DNA from: Actinomycetota bacterium
Lineage (GTDB): Bacteria; Actinomycetota; Thermoleophilia; Solirubrobacterales; Solirubrobacteraceae
DNA: 9,908 bases
Direction: 5' to 3'
NCBI GenBank assembly: GCA_005788585.1
Contig: SYBY01000518.1
Location: forward strand, 1 to 9,908
Part shown: positions 6,316-9,908 of the stretch, in pieces
Position numbering within the stretch: the stretch's first letter is position 1
Layout: each line of letters opens with the position of its first letter
Notes under the pieces: model-generated
The model's database searches: none
What the model saw: only the letters and a program-made list of their open reading frames with translations
What the model was told of the DNA's origin: nothing
Position numbers and translations under genes: made by a program

Positions 6316-7385
6316 GCGCCGAGCCCCGCGTCGAACGTCAGGGCCTCTTCGCCGAAGGCGCTGCCGGGCCGCATGCGCGCGAACTGCTCGTCGCTGCCGA
6401 GCGCGTGCATGCCGTAGGCGAGCCGATCCGTGCTCGGCTCGTCGCTGTTGAGGGCGAACTCAACCGCCGCGGCGACGCGCTCGTCGGCGGCGGTGTCGAT
6501 CGCCTCGAGCTCCTCCTGGCTGACGCCGGCATCACGGAGCTTCGCCGCCTCGAGCGAGATCGGGTCGCGCTCGCGGTGCTCGGCGATCTCGTCCTTCGTG
6601 CGGTAGGCCAGGCCCGCGTCGGCGACGGAGTGGCCGCGGTAGCGATAGGTGACGGCCTCGAGCACCGCGGGCCGGTGCTCGGTGCGCGCTGCGGTCAGCA
6701 GCCGGTCGACCGCCTCGATCATCGTGTCGAGGTCGTCGCCGTCGACGCGCTCGCCGTGCATGCGGAACGCAGAGGCGCGCTTGTAGAGGTCGGGCTCGGC
6801 GGACGCGCGCTCGACCGCGGTCCCCATGCCGTAGCGGTTGTTGACGACCAGGAAGACGACCGGGAGGTCCCACAGCGCGGCGAGGTTCAGCGACTCGTGC
6901 CAGGCGCCCATGTTCACCGCGCCGTCCCCGAGCTCGCAGAGCACCGCCTGGTCCCTGCCCTGGCGGCGCAGCGCCAGCGCCAGACCGGTGGCGATCGGCA
7001 GCTGCCCGGCGACGATGCCCCAGCCGCCGTAATAGCCGCGGGACGGGTCGAGCAGGTGCATCGAGCCGCCGCGGCCGTGCGCGCAGCCGTCGACGCGGCC
7101 GAACAGCTCGGCCATGACCGCCTCGGGCGACACACCGCGCGCGAGGGCGAAGCCGTGGGAGCGGTACCCGGTGACGAGCAGGTCGTCCTCGGCCAGCGCG
7201 TGCATCGCGCCGACCGTCATGGCCTCCTGGCCGGACGAGAGGTGGCAGTACCCGCCGATGCGGGCCGCCTTGTACTGGCGCTCGGCCTCGGTCTCGAAGA
7301 CCCGGCTGAGCACCATGGTCTCGTAGAGGTCGCGGCGTACGGCGGGGTCCAGCGCGGACGACGTCGGTGTGGCGGTGGCGGCCAT
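6312..7385 (-). CDS. pdhA: Pyruvate dehydrogenase E1 component, alpha subunit
   Basis: A 357-residue E1 alpha of normal length. The TPP-binding motif begins G-D-G-A-V-N-M-G at 153-160 and ends V-N-N at 181-183. Other signatures are Y-R-S-H-G at 74-78, H-G-R-G-G-S-M-H at 103-110, Y-G-G-W-G-I-V-A-G-Q-L-P at 119-130, and the phosphorylation-loop-like R-G-H-S-V-A-D at 250-256. The G-I-V-x-x-Q-x-P pattern is closer to pyruvate dehydrogenase than to acetoin dehydrogenase (memory-based). The ATG at 7385 lies 3 nt after the gntR stop. GAGGAG inside the end of gntR is placed as its SD. Genes follow in the order alpha, beta, E2; no lipoamide dehydrogenase is present, so E3 must come from elsewhere in the genome. 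Confidence 0.93.
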   Translation of the reverse strand: MAATATPTSSALDPAVRRDLYETMVLSRVFETEAERQYKAARIGGYCHLSSGQEAMTVGAMHALAEDDLLVTGYRSHGFALARGVSPEAVMAELFGRVDGCAHGRGGSMHLLDPSRGYYGGWGIVAGQLPIATGLALALRRQGRDQAVLCELGDGAVNMGAWHESLNLAALWDLPVVFLVVNNRYGMGTAVERASAEPDLYKRASAFRMHGERVDGDDLDTMIEAVDRLLTAARTEHRPAVLEAVTYRYRGHSVADAGLAYRTKDEIAEHRERDPISLEAAKLRDAGVSQEELEAIDTAADERVAAAVEFALNSDEPSTDRLAYGMHALGSDEQFARMRPGSAFGEEALTFDAGLGA

Positions 7386-7388
7386 GCC

Positions 7389-8078
7389 TCAGCTCTCCTC
7401 GAAGTAGTCGGGATGCGCGTCGCGGATCGTCGAGATCTGGCTCAGGACCATCCGCAGGTGGTGGCGCAGCTCCCGCTCGGCCCGGTCGGGGTCGCCGTCG
7501 GCGACCGCGGCGACCACGGCTCGGTGCTCGGCGATCATCTCTCGGAGATACCCGGGCTCGGGCAGGCTGAGACGCCGGACACGGTCGAGGTGACCGTTCG
7601 CGCGCCGGGCCAGCGCCCACGCGATCTCGTGCCCGGAGAGCGCGCAGAGCTTGCGATGCAGCGCCTCGTCGAGCGCGTCGAACGCGGCCTGGTCGCCCTC
7701 GGCGTCGGCGCGTTCCTGCGCGACGAGGTTGGCCTGGATCTCCTCCAGCGCCGCGGGCTCGGCGCGCTCGGCGGCCAGGCGGATCGCGCTGCACTCGAGC
7801 GCCTCGCGGACGAACGCCGCGTCGGCGATCGCGTCGTCGCTGATGAGGGTGACGAACGTGCCGAGCTGCGGGACGATCGCGACGAGCCGCTCGTCGCGCA
7901 GGCGCACGAGCGCCTCGCGCACCGGCGTGCGGGACACCCCGAGGCGGTCGGCGAGCTCGTTCTCCGAGAGCCGGCGGCCGGGCGCGAGCTCGGCGCTGAC
8001 GATGGCTTCGCGCACCGCGAGATAGACCTGATCGCGCGCGGCTCCTCCACCGACGCGGTCACTGAGCGGGATCCGCAT
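7389..8078 (-). CDS. GntR-family transcriptional regulator, FadR/FCD subfamily
   Basis: A 229-residue regulator. Residues 37-57 form the winged helix-turn-helix (L-S-E-N-E-L-A-D-R-L-G-V-S then T-P-V-R-E-A-L), the GntR DNA-binding signature. The C-terminal half is an all-helical FCD ligand-binding domain. Its probable metal/ligand residues are D137 and H141 (D-E-A-L-H), H185 (A-E-H-R-A) and H207 (H-H-L). FCD regulators usually sense small carboxylates and repress neighbouring catabolic or central metabolic genes. Here it is the first gene of the pdhABC operon, so it probably controls that operon and itself, perhaps in response to pyruvate or a related acid (inference). A GTG at 8084 would add two residues. 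I chose the ATG at 8078 because a TATACT -10 box ends 7 nt before it, implying a leaderless transcript starting at or next to this ATG. Confidence 0.9.
   Translation of the reverse strand: MRIPLSDRVGGGAARDQVYLAVREAIVSAELAPGRRLSENELADRLGVSRTPVREALVRLRDERLVAIVPQLGTFVTLISDDAIADAAFVREALECSAIRLAAERAEPAALEEIQANLVAQERADAEGDQAAFDALDEALHRKLCALSGHEIAWALARRANGHLDRVRRLSLPEPGYLREMIAEHRAVVAAVADGDPDRAERELRHHLRMVLSQISTIRDAHPDYFEES
7394..7401 (-). promoter_or_regulatory. Shine-Dalgarno site of pdhA
   Basis: GAGGAG on the minus strand lies within the last codons of gntR, about 9 nt before the pdhA ATG at 7385. It supports that start and suggests gntR and pdhA are read from one mRNA. Confidence 0.55.
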
Positions 8079-8081
8079 GCG

Positions 8082-8097
8082 CACTAGTATACAAGTG
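8082..8097. promoter_or_regulatory. Candidate FCD-GntR operator over the -10 box
   Basis: CACTAGTATACAAGTG is a 16-bp palindrome with one mismatched pair, centred on GTATAC. FCD regulators such as MatR and MdcY are known to bind T-T-G-T-A-T-A-C-A-A type sites. It covers the -10 box, so binding would block transcription. Autoregulation by the adjacent GntR protein is inferred. Confidence 0.6.
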
Positions 8098-8113
8098 GAC
8101 AGGTACGTGTCCA
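8086..8113 (-). promoter_or_regulatory. Promoter of the gntR-pdhABC operon
   Basis: On the minus strand TGGACA (8108-8113, five of six matches to TTGACA) is followed after 16 bp by TATACT (8086-8091, five of six matches to TATAAT). Seven bases later comes the ATG of gntR. This is the best sigma-70-type promoter in the window and predicts transcription starting at about 8078-8079. Confidence 0.7.
8096..8113. promoter_or_regulatory. Second palindrome over the -35 box
   Basis: TGGACAGGTACGTGTCCA is an 18-bp palindrome with one mismatched pair. It overlaps the -35 hexamer and spacer and shares two bases with the first palindrome; the centres are 15 bp apart. It may be a second regulator's operator or a second site for the same one. 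Confidence 0.5.
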
Positions 8114-8120
8114 GCTCGGA

Positions 8121-8143
8121 CCGTCACCGCCCTCACGGTGCGG
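8121..8143 (-). terminator. GC-rich hairpin between the repeat protein gene and the pdh operon promoter
   Basis: CACCG and CGGTG pair around a six-base loop, with CCG/CGG extending the stem past one bulged base. A weaker stem-loop (8140-8159, arms GCGGCGT and ACGCTGC) adjoins it just after the stop at 8162. No T tract follows. The position fits termination of the upstream gene before the gntR promoter. Confidence 0.45.
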
Positions 8144-8161
8144 CGTTCCGGGACGCTGCGG

Positions 8162-9025
8162 TCAGCGCGCGTTGCGCGCCGGCTCGACCTGGAACCCGAT
8201 GTCCGAGCCGGCGCCGCGCGTGAACGTCGCGGTCTGCGCATTCAGCCGCCACGGGCTGGGCAGGCGCCCATCCGGGTGACGCAGGAACGCCGCGAACAGG
8301 TCTGAGGCGATCGGGCACGTCAGCCCGCCACCGGGCAGCAGCGTGATCAGGTAGGCGCCGCGCGGCAGGCGCAGCGACCCGATGCGGTCGTTGTTCTGCA
8401 CCCGGAAGGTCGCCGTGCAGCGGGTGCCCGTCGACCGGCCGATCCCGGAGGGTGCGTTGCCCTGGTTCGTCGCGGTGAAGCTCTGTCCACCCCGGCGGAA
8501 GGTCGTCGTGGCCGGATCGACGGTCCACCCGGCGGGCACGAGGTTCGTGTCCGCCGTCTGCGCGAAGACCTGGAACGCGGTCGTGCACGACAGGCCGCCG
8601 GCAACGGTCAGCGCCCAGTGACCGAGACCGATCCGCAGCCCGGCGGCCGTGACCGGCTCGAAGATCGCGAACGTCCCCGAGCAGGCACCGGGCGTCGCGG
8701 GCGTGGTCACGCGGCGGACGGTGAAGTTCGTGCCCGTGGTCCCGCGCACGAACTGCGAGCGCGCCGCGACGACCCGCCACGGGCTCGGCAGGTTCCCGTC
8801 CCAGTCGTTGAGGAACCGGGTGAAGTCCTTCGATGCCTCGGCGCACGACAGCCCGGTGGCGGTGATCTGGTACGCGCCGGCGGGCAGTTGCAGCGCCCCG
8901 ATCCGGTCGTTGTGCAGGACCTGGAAGGTCGCGGGGCACGTGACGGCGGACTGGGCACTCGCGACGGCCGGCGCGAAGGCGGCAGCAGCGACGGCGAGCG
9001 AGAGCAGGCAGAGAACTCGGCGCAT
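8162..9025 (-). CDS. Secreted protein with three two-cysteine repeats, function unknown
   Basis: A 287-residue protein with a clear signal peptide: M-R-R, a hydrophobic stretch, and A-S-A before Q25 as the likely cleavage site. The mature part is three tandem repeats of about 75 residues, starting at C30, C115 and C203. Repeats 1 and 3 share N-D-R-I-G, L-P-x-G-A-Y-x-I-T, A-S-x-x-F-x-x-F-L and L-P-S-P-W-R. Repeat 2 keeps the frame (C-x-G-T-F, G-L-S-C, F-R-R-G) but has lost those motifs. Each repeat has exactly two cysteines 31-34 residues apart (30/61, 115/147, 203/237), suggesting one disulfide per repeat. No enzyme motif, lipobox or cell-wall anchor was seen. TACCTT ends 7 nt before the ATG, so the mRNA may be leaderless. 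A binding or envelope-associated role is plausible but unproven. Confidence 0.85.
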   Translation of the reverse strand: MRRVLCLLSLAVAAAAFAPAVASAQSAVTCPATFQVLHNDRIGALQLPAGAYQITATGLSCAEASKDFTRFLNDWDGNLPSPWRVVAARSQFVRGTTGTNFTVRRVTTPATPGACSGTFAIFEPVTAAGLRIGLGHWALTVAGGLSCTTAFQVFAQTADTNLVPAGWTVDPATTTFRRGGQSFTATNQGNAPSGIGRSTGTRCTATFRVQNNDRIGSLRLPRGAYLITLLPGGGLTCPIASDLFAAFLRHPDGRLPSPWRLNAQTATFTRGAGSDIGFQVEPARNAR

Positions 9026-9076
9026 GCGCGGGAAGGTACTTCAGCGCCTACCGGCCCGCGCTGGTGATGGACGACA

Positions 9077-9149
9077 AGCGGACGACGGGCCTCGAACCCG
9101 CGACCTTCGGCTGGGGAAGCCGACGCTCTACCAGCTGAGCTACGTCCGC
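9077..9149 (-). tRNA. tRNA-Gly (anticodon CCC)
   Basis: A full 73-nt cloverleaf folds on the minus strand. The acceptor stem is GCGGACG with CGTCCGC, all seven pairs intact. The D stem is GCTC/GAGC, the anticodon stem TCGGC/GCCGA, and the T stem GCGGG/CCCGT (one G-U) with loop TTCGAGG. The anticodon loop is TTCCCCA, which places CCC at 34-36 after U33. G1-C72, C2-G71 and discriminator U73 are glycine identity elements. The CCA end is not encoded (TGT follows). The unusual point is C at position 37, where a purine is nearly universal. It reads GGG codons. No integrase or duplicated tRNA end is nearby. Confidence 0.93.
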
Positions 9150-9175
9150 GTGGGCCACGCATCGTAGCCGCCCGG

Positions 9176-9370
9176 TCAGCGCGGGCGCTGCGACGAGCCC
9201 GGCGCCCCCGGCTCCTTCAGCGCGTCGGCGGCCTTCTTCGCCTTCTGCGACATCGTGCCCTTGCCCTTGGCGATGTTCTGCAGCTCCTTGGCGTCCTGCT
9301 TCAGCGCGTCGGTGCCGCCACGCTGATCGATGATCTTCTTGGCCTGCTTCTGAAGCGTCTTGAAGTTCAT
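9176..9370 (-). CDS. Small Lys/Ala-rich helical protein, function unknown
   Basis: A 64-residue basic protein without cysteines or membrane segments. It looks like two amphipathic helices (about residues 2-16 and 21-34), a G-K-G turn, and a third helix (41-52), ending in a flexible Pro/Gly/Ser tail. The pattern (Q-R-G-G-T-D-A-L-K, then I-A-K-G-K-G, then K-A-K-K-A-A-D-A-L-K-E-P-G) recalls small actinobacterial proteins sometimes annotated as MT0933/Rv0909-like antitoxins. That link is from memory and weak, and no toxin gene is adjacent. The frame is open upstream to 9466, but the ATG at 9370 fits the composition change and has TACCGT ending 6 nt before it. It lies 26 bp upstream of the tRNA and diverges from the gene at 9435. 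Confidence 0.7.
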   Translation of the reverse strand: MNFKTLQKQAKKIIDQRGGTDALKQDAKELQNIAKGKGTMSQKAKKAADALKEPGAPGSSQRPR

Positions 9371-9415
9371 ACCTGCACGGTAGACCACCGCCAGTGCGTG
9401 AACCGGGCCATACGA

Positions 9416-9429
9416 GGGGTACGTACCCC
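9416..9429. promoter_or_regulatory. Perfect 14-bp palindrome between divergent genes
   Basis: GGGGTACGTACCCC is a perfect palindrome in the 64-bp gap between the divergent starts at 9370 and 9435, ending 5 nt before the latter ATG. It is a candidate operator shared by both genes. Confidence 0.5.
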
Positions 9430-9434
9430 GCCAT

Positions 9435-9815
9435 ATGCCCCGTTCGCGCCAGCTCACCGTCGCCATGCTCGTCGCCCGGATCGGCTACGCCGCCGTGCTG
9501 ACCTTCGCCCCCGCGCGCTGGACCGAGCGCTGGCTCGGCCCGCACGTCCAAGCGGCGCCGACCCAGGTGGCCCTGCGCGGGCTCGGCGTCCGCGAGGGCG
9601 TCCTGCACGTGGGCGCGCTGGCCGCCGCACTCCGAGGCCGGCCGGTGCGACCGTGGCTCGTCGGCAGCATGATCGGAGATCTGAGCGACATCGCGGCCAC
9701 GGCCAAGGGCCGGGACGGGCTGCCTGACGGCGCGCTCACGGCGACCGCCGTCGTCGCCGGTGGCTCGGCGCTGCTGACCGCCGCCGCGGCGGTCGCCGAC
9801 GACCACGGCGCGTAG
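9435..9815 (+). CDS. Small Ala-rich membrane protein, function unknown
   Basis: A 126-residue protein with two to four hydrophobic segments (about residues 7-25, 55-67 weakly, 73-89 weakly and 101-120). Readable landmarks are A-R-I-G-Y-A-A, F-A-P-A-R-W-T-E-R-W-L-G at 24-35, A-L-R-G-L-G-V-R-E-G-V-L-H-V-G at 46-60, and G-D-L-S-D-I-A-A-T at 81-89. The arrangement resembles small DUF4267-like membrane proteins, but this is a memory-based impression. The ATG at 9435 has no SD and lies just after the 14-bp palindrome. Codon use is typical, with strong G/C at third positions. It is followed after 42 bp by another plus-strand gene and may share its transcript. Confidence 0.72.
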   Translation: MPRSRQLTVAMLVARIGYAAVLTFAPARWTERWLGPHVQAAPTQVALRGLGVREGVLHVGALAAALRGRPVRPWLVGSMIGDLSDIAATAKGRDGLPDGALTATAVVAGGSALLTAAAAVADDHGA

Positions 9816-9844
9816 CCGGGCGCGGGCGCAACCCGGCCGTCCCG

Positions 9845-9857
9845 TACCCTGGAGGGG
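9845..9857 (+). promoter_or_regulatory. -10-like hexamer and SD-like sequence before the last gene
   Basis: TACCCT (9845-9850) is followed by GGAGGGG and then the ATG at 9858. If TACCCT is a -10 box the mRNA starts at the ATG and the purine run is never transcribed. If transcription starts further upstream, GGAGGGG is a strong ribosome binding site. The sequence alone does not decide. Confidence 0.4.
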
Positions 9858-9908
9858 ATGTCCCGGGCAGGTCCGATCGTCGCCGCCGTCGCGGCCGCAG
9901 CACTCATC
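9858..9908 (+). CDS. Start of a probable exported or membrane protein (cut by the window end)
   Basis: Only 17 codons are present: M-S-R-A-G-P followed by I-V-A-A-V-A-A-A-A-L-I, which looks like the beginning of a signal peptide or membrane anchor. The SD-like GGAGGGG directly before the ATG, and the lack of any in-frame stop, support a real start. Product unknown. Confidence 0.55.
   Translation, partial: MSRAGPIVAAVAAAALI

Noticed and set aside
6405..8087. Long plus-strand open frame opposite gntR and pdhA
   Set aside because: It is antisense to two well-supported genes and its translation is an Arg/Asp/Val/Leu-rich sequence with no domain. Long antisense frames are expected at this GC content.
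9077..9149. tRNA-Gly as an integration (attachment) site
   Set aside because: tRNA genes are common integration targets, but no integrase, no repeated tRNA 3' end and no change of base composition is visible in the window.
9176..9370. Toxin-antitoxin pair
   Set aside because: The small protein faintly recalls an antitoxin family, but no toxin-like gene is next to it on the same strand; the neighbours are a tRNA and a divergent membrane protein.

Overview
The window is GC-rich (about 70% by eye) with codons strongly biased to G/C in third position. The genes look like those of a high-GC actinobacterium. My best guess is the class Thermoleophilia (Solirubrobacterales type). This rests on the mix of genes, a Cys-type CcmE, several actinobacterial-looking small proteins, and starts that mostly lack Shine-Dalgarno (SD) sequences. 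No sequence search was possible. No mobile element, CRISPR array or rRNA was seen.

Layout from left to right. (1) Positions 4-3145, minus strand: a compact ccmE - ccmF - ccmI-like - secG operon. It covers the haem-handling half of System I cytochrome c maturation, ending in the SecG translocon subunit. The ccmI-like stop and secG start overlap as TAATG. (2) Positions 3364-3988, plus strand: a small zinc-ribbon protein and a three-helix membrane protein, both of unknown function. (3) Positions 3997-4056: two adjacent inverted repeats between convergent genes, probably a bidirectional terminator. (4) Positions 4058-8084, minus strand: a regulator-led operon gntR(FCD type) - pdhA - pdhB - pdhC. 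It encodes E1 alpha, E1 beta and E2 of a pyruvate (2-oxoacid) dehydrogenase complex, with junctions of 3 nt, an ATGA overlap and a GTGA overlap. No E3 (lpd) gene lies in the window. A good promoter and two near-perfect palindromes sit directly upstream of gntR. (5) Positions 8162-9025, minus strand: a secreted protein built from three copies of a roughly 75-residue two-cysteine repeat. (6) Positions 9077-9149, minus strand: tRNA-Gly(CCC) with a C at position 37. (7) Positions 9176-9370, minus strand: a small Lys/Ala-rich protein. It is divergent from a small membrane protein (9435-9815, plus), and a perfect 14-bp palindrome lies between them. (8) From 9858, plus strand: the first 17 codons of a probable exported protein.

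The two operons are ordinary central-metabolism and respiration genes. The more interesting points are the CcmE haem ligand variant (C-x-x-x-F), the operator/promoter block of the pdh operon, the cysteine-paired repeat protein, the unusual tRNA anticodon loop, and a recurring TANNNT hexamer 6-7 nt before start codons that suggests leaderless transcripts. I found no clear evidence of a wholly new multi-gene system.
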